Origin: Mycobacterium sp. 852002-51163_SCH5372311
GTDB taxonomy: Bacteria; Actinomycetota; Actinomycetes; Mycobacteriales; Mycobacteriaceae
Assembly: GCF_001667115.1 (NCBI RefSeq)
Contig: NZ_LZIJ01000055.1
Location: 124,001 to 188,000, forward strand
Direction of reading: 5' to 3'
Length of the DNA stretch: 64,000 nucleotides
The position numbers and the translations under genes were made by a program. Below, piece after piece: positions 8,828 through 18,358 of this stretch. Numbering within the stretch: the stretch's first letter is position 1; each line of letters starts with the position of its first letter. The notes beneath the pieces are model-generated. The model was not told the origin of the DNA, ran no database searches, and worked only from the letters and a program-made list of their open reading frames with translations.

Positions 8828-9406
8828 GTGAACATCCGTCGCGCGCTGGCCGCTGGTTCCGCCGTCGCCTCAGCGGTGGCGATTAGTATCGCGGTGGAAT
8901 CGGATGTTCCGGCTAGCGCGGTCGCGCCCCCGGCGGACGGCACGTATTCGTTCAATCAGGCAGGCGTATCCGGGGTTACGTGGACGGTCACGGCGCTCTG
9001 CGACCAGGTGAACGGAAGCCGCTATTACAAGGATTATGACAACCCGATCATCATGGCCGATTTCTGTGCCCTGAATGTGGTGAGCTCTACGAACGAACGA
9101 ATCACCCGTGCGGACAAGCTGCAGAACTACAGCGGCAGGGCCCGGCTGGTGAGTGGACTGTGGACCTTCAAAGTCGACGTGCCCGACGGCGTTTCGTGCC
9201 CGGGCGGCGGTACCGCGGCGTCCACCGAAACTTTCGCGTTCGACAACGAGACGCTCGCCGGTACGCACACCAGTTTGCACGGCGCTGTCTGTGGCATGCA
9301 GTCAGAGATGCGCAAGCAACCGTTTTCGCTCGCGCTCACCGGTCCACCACCCAGCCCGATCGAGCGTTATCCCTTGCGCTGCAACGACATAGCGATGTGC
9401 TTTTAG
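8828..9406 (+). CDS. Secreted protein of unknown function (Rv3491-like)
   Basis: A 192-residue protein with an N-terminal signal peptide: MNIRRA then a hydrophobic core and a likely cut after PASA. A good ribosome binding site, AAGGAGAAG, precedes the ATG. The mature part has six cysteines (for example in ALCDQ, DFCAL, VSCPG, AVCGM and RCNDIAMCF), suggesting a disulfide-bonded extracytoplasmic fold. It resembles Rv3491 in length and position. No enzymatic motif is recognised. Confidence 0.8.
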   Translation: MNIRRALAAGSAVASAVAISIAVESDVPASAVAPPADGTYSFNQAGVSGVTWTVTALCDQVNGSRYYKDYDNPIIMADFCALNVVSSTNERITRADKLQNYSGRARLVSGLWTFKVDVPDGVSCPGGGTAASTETFAFDNETLAGTHTSLHGAVCGMQSEMRKQPFSLALTGPPPSPIERYPLRCNDIAMCF

Positions 9407-9472
9407 CGGTGATCGCGAGCGCGGCGGCGCCGGGCGAAGCGGGTCACCGCCATCGGGTCTAAAACACCGCGC

Positions 9473-9964
9473 TCAGATCGGCGTGATAAAGGCGATCAGC
9501 CATTTCTCGCCGACCTTCTTGTACTCCACCCGCAACCGGCTGCCGTCGAAAACCGGCTGCCGCGACTTGTCGGTGACCGTCCGGTTCATATAGACCATCA
9601 CGGTCGCCGATTCCCGTTTCGCGGACATCACGCCCACGCCGACGACATTGGCCTGGACGACGACTTCCCGTTTCTTGGCCTCCGGGATGATCTGCGCGTT
9701 GACACTCTTCTTGAATTCTTGGCGGTAGTCCGGCGTCAGCAACGAGTAGGCGTCGGCAAGACTGCGCTCAATGGTCTGGTATTCGTAGGCGAACACCTGC
9801 GGTATGTCCTTTGCGGCCTGACGCGGCAACACCGCCCGCGCTGTCTGCTCGCCGCGAATCTCGACCCGGTTCCAGTAGAACCAGCCGCTCGCAGCCGATA
9901 ACCCCACAAACGCCGCAACCAGCACTGAGCCGGCGATGGCCACCAGCCATCGCCGCATCCGCAT
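9473..9964 (-). CDS. Mce-associated membrane protein (Rv3492c-like)
   Basis: A 163-residue protein with one N-terminal transmembrane segment (LVAIAGSVLVAAFVGLSAA) and an extracytoplasmic NTF2-like region. Mce-associated proteins of this type close mce operons and are thought to stabilise the Mce complex. Its ATG overlaps the stop codon of the preceding gene by one base (TGATG), so the pair is coupled. It is the last gene of the mce4 operon. Confidence 0.88.
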   Translation of the reverse strand: MRMRRWLVAIAGSVLVAAFVGLSAASGWFYWNRVEIRGEQTARAVLPRQAAKDIPQVFAYEYQTIERSLADAYSLLTPDYRQEFKKSVNAQIIPEAKKREVVVQANVVGVGVMSAKRESATVMVYMNRTVTDKSRQPVFDGSRLRVEYKKVGEKWLIAFITPI

Positions 9965-10683
9965 CAGTTGCCCCCGTCCGGATACTTCAGGTCGTACGTG
10001 GTCATCCGGCCGGCCTCATCCTCATGGACGATGACCCGCAGCCGGTAGGGCATGGACGGCTTGTTCACTCCGTCCACATCGGCGACGGTCACACGCACCG
10101 ACACCAGCACCGAAGCGTTGTCGCTGACCGCGTCGACGCCCTCCAGCGCGGCTCCGTTGACGACCGCCTCCGACGACGCGTTGGTGGAGCGAAACAGGCC
10201 TTTGAGGTTCTCGACGTTGTTGTTGGCGCTGAGCATCCCGCGCAGCGGCCCGCTGGTGCCGTTGTAGAAGCGATTCACGCTCTCGTCGATGTTGTCCTGC
10301 TTGTAGCTGAACATGTTGACCACCGTCTGCGTGGCGGTGTCAATGAACCGCTGGGTGCGCGCCTGATCGGCCTCGGCATGCCGCTGCTGGATCACCAGGA
10401 TGGTCAGGCAGGCGGTCAGCGCGCCGACGGCCAATAGCGCGGCGGCAAAGGAGATCCACCCGACCAGTACGCGGTGCGGCTGCCGTCGCGTCGGTCGCCT
10501 GACGGTTGGCAGCTTCTTGATCGGCCGCTTCGGCTCGGCAGGCGCATCCACCTTGACGGCGGCCTTGGCGGCAACGGTGGCGGCGTCGGACTCGGGTTTC
10601 GCCGGGCCGGCCGCGCGGGATGCTCGCCTGCGCACACGTTGCGTCGTCGACGTCGCTACTGATGAAGTTTCTACGTCCACCAC
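9964..10683 (-). CDS. Mce-associated membrane protein (Rv3493c-like)
   Basis: A 239-residue protein. The first 75 residues are charged and low complexity, rich in Lys, Arg and Ala. They are followed by one transmembrane helix (WISFAAALLAVGALTACL) and an extracytoplasmic NTF2-like domain similar to that of the next gene. The GTG start at 10683 shares a base with the TAG of mce4F, showing translational coupling. Role as an accessory Mce4 subunit is by family and operon position. Confidence 0.88.
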   Translation of the reverse strand: MVDVETSSVATSTTQRVRRRASRAAGPAKPESDAATVAAKAAVKVDAPAEPKRPIKKLPTVRRPTRRQPHRVLVGWISFAAALLAVGALTACLTILVIQQRHAEADQARTQRFIDTATQTVVNMFSYKQDNIDESVNRFYNGTSGPLRGMLSANNNVENLKGLFRSTNASSEAVVNGAALEGVDAVSDNASVLVSVRVTVADVDGVNKPSMPYRLRVIVHEDEAGRMTTYDLKYPDGGN

Positions 10684-12407
10684 TAAAGTGGCCTCGGGTC
10701 ACGCATAAGGTCCAACCAACTCTCGGCGCTGGATGCGCCATTCATACCGGGCGCGAAAATACCAGTCCCGCCCGCAAGGTCGGTAAAGGCGCCCGTCTTC
10801 GGGTCATAAGTGGTGTACGCCGGGCCGCTGGCCTGCGGTGGCTGGCCAGGCGGCGGTCCCCATGGCTTTTCGGCCCCCGGGCCCGGTGGTGGCGGATTGA
10901 TGCCTATCGGCGGTGCCGGCGGCGGCAGCCACTTCGGGTACGGCAGTATCGGCGGCACCGGCGGAACCCCCGGCGGCATCCACGGAGGGTTGCCCGGCGG
11001 CGGCAAGGTGTCGTTGGGCGGCGGTGGTGAGTAGGCCGGCTGGTGCTGCGGCAGCGGCCCGGGTCCAGGCACCACCCCCGGCGGGGGCGGCCCCACGATG
11101 GGCGTGCCCGGATCGGGCTCGGCGCCGGGTGGGATATACGGGAACTTGTTGGGCGGCAACACGTTTAGCCCATTGGTCATGGGGGTGTTGTACGGGACCG
11201 GTGGACCGCGCCAGGGATTGCGACCAACTGGCACATAGCCTTTCGGGTCCCGGCACAGCTGAATCGTGGGCGCCCGCTTGCCGGGGAACTCCTGGCAAGG
11301 ATAGTTGCGGGCGCCGCGGACTGTGCTCGGGTCGTTCTGGGCGACCTTGCAGTACATGTCCCTCGGGAGCTCGCGCACCGTCTCGTCGGCCGGGGTGCGC
11401 ATCAACGGCGGGGGCACGAAGCCGACAGCGCACGGGGGCGGGTCGTTCAGGTCGAGCTTGAAGTCCAGCTTGGCGCCCTCGTCTTGCGGCGCGCCACCCG
11501 CAGCGGTGGTGATCGCGGCGAACAGGGCCGGCAACACCACCAGCAGTTGCTCGATCGACTTGTGATAGATGACCCCGACCCGGCCGAGGTTGGCCAGGCT
11601 GGCAGCCAGCGCGGGAAACGACGGCCGGATGCCGGAGAACGCGGTGTTGGCCTCGTCGATCGCACCCGGGGCGGTAGCCAATGTGTCACGCAGCTGCGGG
11701 TCGGCCCTGCGCAGCTCGGCGGTGAATCGCGCCAGCCCGTCGGCGAGTGACTTGATGTCACCCCCGGCTCGAATCTGGGCTTGCAGGAACGGGTCCACCT
11801 GGTCGATCAGCTGCGAAACCTGCGGGTAGTCGGCGTTGGCCTCGTCCACCAGCAGGCGGGCCGATTCGACGAGCCGGGCCAGCTCGGGACCGGAGCCGTT
11901 GGTCGCGAGGAAGGTCTGGTGCAGCAATTCCCGCAGTTTGGCGTTGCCAAGGCTGTTGACCAGCGTCTCAGCTTTTTTCAGCAGGTCGGCGACGTCCTGG
12001 CCGATCCTGGTGTTCTGTCGCTCGATGCGAAATCCGTTGCGCAACTTGCCTGGCGACGGGTTGGCGGGCGGGACGAGGTCGATGTACTGCTCGCCGATGG
12101 CCGACACACTCTTGACGGTGGCAGTGACGTTCGACGGAATGGGGGTGCCGCTGTTCAACCGCATTTCGGCGGTGACCCCGTTCGGGTTCAGCCCCACCGA
12201 CTCCACCCGGCCGACCTCGACGCCGCGGTAAGTGACGTTGGCGTTCTTGTACAGTCCGCCACCGGCGACGAAGTCGGCGCTCACACCGTAGGTCCCGATG
12301 CCGAAGGTCGCAGGCAACCGCAGGTAGAAGATGATCATGATGGTCAGCGTGACGATGGTGACCAATGCGAATATGGCCAGCTGGATTTTGGTGAGTCTGT
12401 CTATCAT
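10683..12407 (-). CDS. mce4F: Mce4F, sterol-import substrate-binding protein
   Basis: A 574-residue Mce protein. One N-terminal membrane helix (IQLAIFALVTIVTLTIMII) is followed by the MCE/MlaD domain (FGIGTYGVSADFV through GEQYIDLVP) and a long helical region. From about residue 385 the tail is extremely proline-rich (VGPPPPGVVPGPG, WLPPPAPPIGINPPPPG), consistent with an extended segment in the cell wall. It acts with Mce4A-E and the YrbE4 permeases in cholesterol uptake. The coding region is intact. Confidence 0.95.
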   Translation of the reverse strand: MIDRLTKIQLAIFALVTIVTLTIMIIFYLRLPATFGIGTYGVSADFVAGGGLYKNANVTYRGVEVGRVESVGLNPNGVTAEMRLNSGTPIPSNVTATVKSVSAIGEQYIDLVPPANPSPGKLRNGFRIERQNTRIGQDVADLLKKAETLVNSLGNAKLRELLHQTFLATNGSGPELARLVESARLLVDEANADYPQVSQLIDQVDPFLQAQIRAGGDIKSLADGLARFTAELRRADPQLRDTLATAPGAIDEANTAFSGIRPSFPALAASLANLGRVGVIYHKSIEQLLVVLPALFAAITTAAGGAPQDEGAKLDFKLDLNDPPPCAVGFVPPPLMRTPADETVRELPRDMYCKVAQNDPSTVRGARNYPCQEFPGKRAPTIQLCRDPKGYVPVGRNPWRGPPVPYNTPMTNGLNVLPPNKFPYIPPGAEPDPGTPIVGPPPPGVVPGPGPLPQHQPAYSPPPPNDTLPPPGNPPWMPPGVPPVPPILPYPKWLPPPAPPIGINPPPPGPGAEKPWGPPPGQPPQASGPAYTTYDPKTGAFTDLAGGTGIFAPGMNGASSAESWLDLMRDPRPL

Positions 12408-12418
12408 CTGCGCCGCCC

Positions 12419-13582
12419 CTACTGTCCTGAGGCCGTGCCGGGCGGAATCTTGAACGGATCGGCCGCCTGCCCGGACAGGTTGGCCAGTTCACCGATCAGG
12501 AAGTCGGGCGGGTTGAGGATCTCACTCATGTGCATCATGTTCGGATCAAGCGCGTAGGAGGTGGTGAAGAACGTTTCACCGAGTCGGCGCAGGGTGAGGT
12601 CGAACGTGGTGAACACATTGAGGTAGTCGCCCCGTACCGCCTGTTTGATACCGAAGTTGGGGAACGGGAACGTCAGCAGCAACTGCAAAGAGGTGACGAA
12701 ATTCTTCCGGTTGTCGTTGAGAGCCTTGACAGCTGAGTACAGGTCTTTCAAGTCCGCGGCGAAGTCTACTTTCGTCTTGGCGAGGATGTGCGAGGTGACC
12801 CTTGCCAACCTGCCCAGCGCGCTGAATGTCTCGACGATGTGGTCGCGCTGCTTGTTGAGGACTTGAAGCGCCTGAGGCAGCGTGTCCAGTGCCCGGCCCA
12901 AATTGTCGTTGTCACGCGCGAGGGTCGCCGAGAACCGGTTCAGCCCCTCGATTGCCGCGATGATGTCGTTGACTTGCTTGTTGAGGCCGGACGTCAACTC
13001 GGCGAGCCGGGGTATCAGGTCATGGAACTGAGCCTGACGGCCCGCCACTGCTTGGTAGGTCTCGTCGGTGATCTCTTCCAGCGCACCGACATTGCCCTTG
13101 TTGACCACCACACCGAGGGCCGAGAACACCTCCTCGGTGGTCGGAGCGCGGCCCGTGCTGGCTTCGGGGATCGGCGGGCAGTTGCGGTCTCCCAGCTTGC
13201 CGATCGGCGGTTTGCCAACCGGACGGGCCAGGTCGACGTGCATCGAACCCAACAGCGATGTCTGGGCCACCTTCGCGGTCGCATTGCACGGCAACACGAC
13301 GTTCTTGTCCAGCGCCAACGTCACTGCGGCGTAGAAGCTTCCGTCGTGCCGCTGCTCGGCGGTGATCCCGGCCACGCTGCCGATGGTGACGTCGTCGAGC
13401 ATCACCGGGGAGTTCTGCGGCAGGGTCGCCACATCCGTCATCTCGACGGTGATCTTGTAGTCGCCGCTGCCGTGGCCGACGGTGCCGGGCATCGGCAGTG
13501 AGTTCAGACCACCGAACTGACATCCAGCCAACAGCACACTGCTCGCCGCCAACACGCCACCGCGCAAGCACTTTCGGTTCAT
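12419..13582 (-). CDS. lprN: Mce4E/LprN lipoprotein
   Basis: A 387-residue Mce-family lipoprotein. The signal peptide ends in the lipobox LLAGC, with Cys21 as the lipidated residue. The MCE domain (GDYKITVEMTDVATLPQNSP onward) and a helical needle-like region follow. In mce operons the fifth gene is normally the lipoprotein, as here. The ATG overlaps the stop of mce4D in an ATGA. Located at the outer face of the membrane as part of the Mce4 complex. Confidence 0.95.
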   Translation of the reverse strand: MNRKCLRGGVLAASSVLLAGCQFGGLNSLPMPGTVGHGSGDYKITVEMTDVATLPQNSPVMLDDVTIGSVAGITAEQRHDGSFYAAVTLALDKNVVLPCNATAKVAQTSLLGSMHVDLARPVGKPPIGKLGDRNCPPIPEASTGRAPTTEEVFSALGVVVNKGNVGALEEITDETYQAVAGRQAQFHDLIPRLAELTSGLNKQVNDIIAAIEGLNRFSATLARDNDNLGRALDTLPQALQVLNKQRDHIVETFSALGRLARVTSHILAKTKVDFAADLKDLYSAVKALNDNRKNFVTSLQLLLTFPFPNFGIKQAVRGDYLNVFTTFDLTLRRLGETFFTTSYALDPNMMHMSEILNPPDFLIGELANLSGQAADPFKIPPGTASGQ

Positions 13583-15029
13583 CCGCCGCCCCCCTGCTCG
13601 GCGGGCAGCGGCAGTCCGGGAACCGGACCCGGTGCCGGGCTGACAGGGGCCGGCCCTGAACCCGGCCGGGGCCCCGGCGCGGGGCCGTAACCGGGGGGTG
13701 TTCCTGCGGCGGGTGCCGGCCCGGGCGCTGCTGGCGCGGCTCCCGGGGCGGGCGGGACGAGCAGGCTCTGCAGATCCGCCGGATTCTGCACGGGATGCGT
13801 TCCGGGAGCGGGGATCCAGGTGAGTTCCGGGATCGGCGTCTGCGCCTTGGCCTGGGTGGCCGGGGTGTCGTAGATGATCTGGCCCTTGTATGCCGTGATC
13901 GTGTTGAGCGGGTGGAACATGATCGGCGGGTAGTTTGCGGTGAGCCGGCGCAGCACCGGACCTAATCGCTCGCGACAGATCTCGGCGCGCCTGAAGTACT
14001 CGGGTGCCCTTGCGCCGCCGGCGGTTTCGAACGAACCACCGCAGATGAATTGGACGGGGTTGGCGAACTCGGGAATCGACAACAGACCGTTCAGCGTGCC
14101 CTGGGCGGGGTCGTAGATGTTGTAGAAGTTCGCGATACCCGGGCCCGCCACGTGCAGTACCTGTTCGATGTTGTCGCTCTGATTGCTCAATGTCTGGGCC
14201 AGGTCGTTGAGCTTGTTGACCGTATCAATCAGCGTCGAATTGTTCTGACCCAGGAACCCGCGGATGTCCGACAGTGCTTGGTTGAGGGTGCCCAGGGTGT
14301 TGTCCAGATGACGCGAGCTGTCCGCCAACACTTGCGATACCGACGCGACGTGTCCGGCGAACTGCACGATCTGTTCGTTACTCGACGACAGGGCGTCGAC
14401 CAGTATCTGCAAATTCTTGACCGTGCCGAAAATGTCGCTCCGCGAATCGCCCAGCCGCCCAGCGACTTGCGAAAGCTCACGCAGCGCGTTGTGGAATGAC
14501 TCACCCTTGCCGTCGAGAGTGTCGGCGGCCTGATTGATCGCCTCGCCCAGCGGGCCTTGCATCTGCCCGGCGGCCGGACTCAGCTGAACAGCCAGCTTTG
14601 TCAGCGACTCCTTGACCTCGTCCCACTCCACCGGTACCCCGGTGTGTTTCAGGTCGATGGTGGCGCCGTCGGGCATCGTCGCCCCGCCGGGTATGCCGGG
14701 GTGAGCTGAATGAACCGTGCCGACACCAGGTTCGGGGAGATGATCAGCGCCTGGGCGTCCCTGGGCACCTTGATGTCCTTGGACACCGACAGGGCGACCT
14801 TGACGTCGGACGGCCCTGGCTCGATCGACTCGATCTTGCCGACCGGAACCCCGAGGATGCGTACCTGATCTCCGGGATACAGACCAACGGCAGAAGTGAA
14901 GTGCGCGAAAATCTTTCGGCCGTTGTCGCCCGCGGAGAAGAGCACATACGCACCGCCCACCAGCACCGCGACCAGCACGACGATGGTGACGGTACGCAAC
15001 CCGCGGCTGCCGAAACTCTGCTTCATCAT
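13579..15029 (-). pseudogene. mce4D: mce4D with a single-base frameshift
   Basis: The N-terminal part reads from the ATG at 15029 (MMKQSFGSRGLRTVTIVVLV, a membrane helix, then the MCE domain through ISPNLVSARFIQLTPAYP). The rest continues in another frame from about 14676 (MPDGATIDLKHTGVPVEWDE, helical region, proline-rich tail). The frames differ by one missing base around 14676-14692, in a run of C and G (CCCGGCGGGGCGACG in gene sense). Restoring one base gives about 483 residues, similar to a normal Mce4D. Both halves are well conserved, so this is a very recent mutation or a sequencing error. The start overlaps the mce4C stop in an ATGA. Confidence 0.85.
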
Positions 15030-16105
15030 GGTGATTTCGGCCTGATGATCCAGCGTTCTTGAATCAGTCCGCGCAGGTAGTCGGCGAGGCTGGCCGGGAG
15101 TTTGCCGGGCTGATAGACGAAGTCGAACATCGTCGCCAGCAGCGGCGCCGGTATCACGCCGTACACGTTGACGTTGAAGCCCGGTCCGGATCCCACCACC
15201 TCACCCAGCTCGGTGGCGTAGGTGGGCAGCCGTTTGAGGGCCTCGGTGATGTAGTCGCGACGTTCGTTGAGCGTGTCCAGCACCTGGTTGAGCTTGCTCA
15301 GCGCCGGACCGAATTCCCTTCGGTTGTCGGCGACGAAACCGGAAATCTGTGCGGAGAGACCACTGATTCCCGAGATCAGCTGCCCCAGCGCCGCCCGGCG
15401 CTCGTCGAGCGCGGCAAACAACTGGTTGCCGTCGTTGACCAGCTTGTCGACTTGCTTGGCGCGGTCGGCCAGTACGGCTGTCACCGACTTCGCGTGCGCC
15501 AGCAGCCCTTGCAGCGCCTCGTCACGGCGGTTCAGGGTGCTCGACAACGAGGTCACGCCGTCCAAGGCGCCGCGCAATTCGGGGGTGGCATCGCGGAATG
15601 TGTCGGTCAGCACCCGCAGCGCCTGCTCGAACTGCGGCCGGTTCAGATCGCGGGAATTGCGGCCCAGGTCTTCGAGCGCCCCGGCCAGCGTGTACGGCGT
15701 GGTCGTGCGGCTCAGCGGAATAACGGTCGCCTTGCCAGTGCCGCCCGGGCTCACCGAGACCGAGCGCTCGCCGAGGATGGTGTCGGTCCGGATCGCGGCG
15801 AGCGACTGGTCACCGACAACGACGTGGCGGTCGACGGTGAAGCTGACCTTGGCGCTGTCGCCGGCCAGAGCCACTTCCGAAACTTTGCCGACCTTGAAAC
15901 CCGAGACGTAAACGCTGTTGCCGGGTGTGATGCCCGCGGCGTCGCTGAAGTACGCGGTGTATGTCTGGCCCTGCGGCCAGAACGGCAGACTGGCATAGCC
16001 GAACGCGATCAAGACCACGCAGATCACCAGGACCAGACCGAAGATGCCGGTGCGCAGTGGGTCGCGGTAGCCCTTGGGGTTATTTGGCAAAAGTGCACCT
16101 CCCAT
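15026..16105 (-). CDS. mce4C: Mce4C, sterol-import substrate-binding protein
   Basis: A 359-residue Mce protein: N-terminal membrane helix (IFGLVLVICVVLIAFGYA), MCE domain (YTAYFSDAAGITPGNSVYV), then a long helical region ending RWIIRPKSP. The ATG at 16105 overlaps mce4B by 26 bases. An alternative TTG at 16090 has the sequence GGGAGG about 8 bases before it and may be the true start, which would shorten the protein by five residues. Component of the Mce4 cholesterol importer. Confidence 0.94.
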   Translation of the reverse strand: MGGALLPNNPKGYRDPLRTGIFGLVLVICVVLIAFGYASLPFWPQGQTYTAYFSDAAGITPGNSVYVSGFKVGKVSEVALAGDSAKVSFTVDRHVVVGDQSLAAIRTDTILGERSVSVSPGGTGKATVIPLSRTTTPYTLAGALEDLGRNSRDLNRPQFEQALRVLTDTFRDATPELRGALDGVTSLSSTLNRRDEALQGLLAHAKSVTAVLADRAKQVDKLVNDGNQLFAALDERRAALGQLISGISGLSAQISGFVADNRREFGPALSKLNQVLDTLNERRDYITEALKRLPTYATELGEVVGSGPGFNVNVYGVIPAPLLATMFDFVYQPGKLPASLADYLRGLIQERWIIRPKSP

Positions 16106-17138
16106 GGCTGGGATCCACCTGGCCGCCCATCGGTATAAGGATGTCGCCGCCGGCCGGTCCGTTGATCTTGATCGTCACGGAGCAGAAGTAGATGTTGAAG
16201 AACGACCCATATGCGCCGAGGGCGGACAGGCGCAGATAGTCCTCGCCGAGCTGCTCGATGTCGTTGGCCACCTCGGCCTTGCGGTCGTCCAGTTCGGTGG
16301 CCAGCGGCCGGGTGTTTTCCAGGATGCCCTGCAGCGGCCGGCGCGAATTGCGCAGCAGCTGAGTCAGATCCGTCGTCGTCGACGCCAGGGGCGGAATGGC
16401 GTCGGCGATGACGTCCTTGTTCTTGGCCAGCCCGGTGATCAGTTGCTGCAGTTGGTCGACGCTGGTGGAAAACTGCGCGCTCTTGGCATCGATGGTGCCC
16501 AGCACGGTGTTGAGGTTGGTGATCGTGTCTCCGATGAGCTGATCGCGCTGACCCAACGCCGAGGAGAACGCGCTGGTGTCGGCCAGCACGTTCGACAACG
16601 CTCCACCCTGGCCCTGTAGCAACTCGATGACGGCGCTGGTGATGGTGTTGACCTTGTCTGCGTCCAGTCCCTTGAGCACCGGCTTGAGTCCGCCCAGCAA
16701 CGCATCGAGATCCAGCGCGGGTTGGGTGTGCTGGGCGTTGATGGTGCCGCCCGGCGGCAGTTTGCGCAGTTCTCCCGGGCCGGACGTGATCTCCATGTAC
16801 CGGTCGCCGACCAGGTTTTCGTAACGCACCACCGCGCGCGTGGACGAGTACAACTGGTAGTGCTTGTCGACTCCGAACTTGACGTCGACGGTGTTGTCAC
16901 GGTTGAGCTTGATCTCCTTGACGTCACCGACCGGCACGCCGGCGATGCGGACCTTCTGGCCCGCCTTCAACCGCGAGGCATCGATGAAGGTCGCGTGATA
17001 GGTCTCTTCCGGGCCGAACCGGAACTGGCCGAACACCACTACCAGAGCGGCGCTGACCAGCAGCATCGCGACCGCGAAGATGCTGACCTTGATCACCATC
17101 GAGCGGTGCGAAGGCATGCCTCCCCTCGGTTCGGCCAT
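16080..17138 (-). CDS. mce4B: Mce4B, sterol-import substrate-binding protein
   Basis: A 352-residue Mce protein with an N-terminal membrane helix (VSIFAVAMLLVSAALVVVF), the MCE domain (YHATFIDASRLKAGQKVRIA through VGDRYMEI) and a helical tail. It starts on the last base of the mce4A stop region, so it is coupled to mce4A. Component of the Mce4 importer. Confidence 0.95.
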   Translation of the reverse strand: MAEPRGGMPSHRSMVIKVSIFAVAMLLVSAALVVVFGQFRFGPEETYHATFIDASRLKAGQKVRIAGVPVGDVKEIKLNRDNTVDVKFGVDKHYQLYSSTRAVVRYENLVGDRYMEITSGPGELRKLPPGGTINAQHTQPALDLDALLGGLKPVLKGLDADKVNTITSAVIELLQGQGGALSNVLADTSAFSSALGQRDQLIGDTITNLNTVLGTIDAKSAQFSTSVDQLQQLITGLAKNKDVIADAIPPLASTTTDLTQLLRNSRRPLQGILENTRPLATELDDRKAEVANDIEQLGEDYLRLSALGAYGSFFNIYFCSVTIKINGPAGGDILIPMGGQVDPSHGRCTFAK

Positions 17139-18340
17139 CAGAAGTCGTCCCGTTCCGCGAAGGCGCCGTGGAACAAGAACTGCAGCGTGGAGGGTGCGTC
17201 AACCTGCACTTCGGTGAACGGCTCGTAGGGGATGTAGGCGTTGTCGGTGACCAGGAACGGCGACTTGAAGAACGACCCGCCGGTCTGCTTGGTCGGGATG
17301 TCCGGCAGGCCTCGGCAGTTCGGGCCACCGGAGGCGTTGACGATCGGCAGACTCTCCGGATAGGTGTACGACGGCGCCCCCAGCACGAAGCTCGACGACG
17401 TGAACAGGCCCGCCTTGCGGACACCGAGCAACGGGGCGAACTCCTTGATGCCTCTCTCGATGCCGGCGAAAAGACAGCCGAGCTCCGGCGAGTAGTCGGA
17501 GGCCACTTTGAGCGGGGCCCGAAACCGGTTGATGGCGTCGATGAAGTTCTGCTCCGCCGGCGCCAGGGTGTCATAGGCGTTGTTGGCCAGTCCGATGGTG
17601 GCCAACAGCGTGGTGTTGAGATTGTTCTGCTGGTCCACGACGGTCCGGTTGATGGTCGGCAGGCTGTCGAACACGGTGTTCAGGTCCGGCGCGGCGTCGG
17701 CGTAGACATTGGTGACGATCCCGGCCTTGCGGAAGTCTTCCTTCAGCGCGGGCAGCTTTGGGTTCGATTGCTGGGTAAGGGTATTCAGCCCGGCCAGTAG
17801 CGCGCCGAAGTCGTCGCCGTGACCGCGCAGGCCTTCGGACAGCGCGCTGAGCGTCCCGTTCAATTCGACCGGGTCGACCTTGTGGAGCAGGTCGATGAGC
17901 GACTGGAACAGCGTGTTGACTTCGAGCTGCACATCCTTGGCTTGCACGAGCGAATCCGGCCGCAGCGACTTCTTCGACGGATTCTCCGGCACGCGGAATT
18001 CCACTGACTTGGCGCCGAAAATGGTGTTGCCCGCGATATGCACGCTCGCGTTCGACGGGATGAACCCCAGCTGGTCGGCGTTGATGGCCAGCTTCAGCCG
18101 CGCCTGATCGCCGCTGTAGCTGACGTCTTCGACCTTGCCCACCTGAATACCGCGGTACTTGACCTTGGCGCCTTTCTCCATCACCAGCCCCGCGCGCGGG
18201 GCCGCGACGGTGACGGTGTCGGTCTGGGTGAAAGCCGCCGTGTAGGAAAGGTAGGTCAGGACGGCGAATGCCAGCACCAAACCGGCCAGCAGCGCTGCTG
18301 CCAGCCGGACGGTCCCGGGTCGCGATCCTTCGCCTGCCAT
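17138..18340 (-). CDS. mce4A: Mce4A, sterol-import substrate-binding protein
   Basis: A 400-residue Mce protein: membrane helix (LAAALLAGLVLAFAVLTYLS), MCE domain (DTVTVAAPRAGLVMEKGAKV through IFGAKSVEFRVP) and a helical region. First of the six Mce genes, 18 bases after yrbE4B. Forms the periplasmic part of the Mce4 cholesterol transporter with Mce4B-F; the energy-supplying ATPase MceG is encoded elsewhere. Confidence 0.95.
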   Translation of the reverse strand: MAGEGSRPGTVRLAAALLAGLVLAFAVLTYLSYTAAFTQTDTVTVAAPRAGLVMEKGAKVKYRGIQVGKVEDVSYSGDQARLKLAINADQLGFIPSNASVHIAGNTIFGAKSVEFRVPENPSKKSLRPDSLVQAKDVQLEVNTLFQSLIDLLHKVDPVELNGTLSALSEGLRGHGDDFGALLAGLNTLTQQSNPKLPALKEDFRKAGIVTNVYADAAPDLNTVFDSLPTINRTVVDQQNNLNTTLLATIGLANNAYDTLAPAEQNFIDAINRFRAPLKVASDYSPELGCLFAGIERGIKEFAPLLGVRKAGLFTSSSFVLGAPSYTYPESLPIVNASGGPNCRGLPDIPTKQTGGSFFKSPFLVTDNAYIPYEPFTEVQVDAPSTLQFLFHGAFAERDDF

Positions 18341-18358
18341 GGGTTTTGAGCAGTCTCC

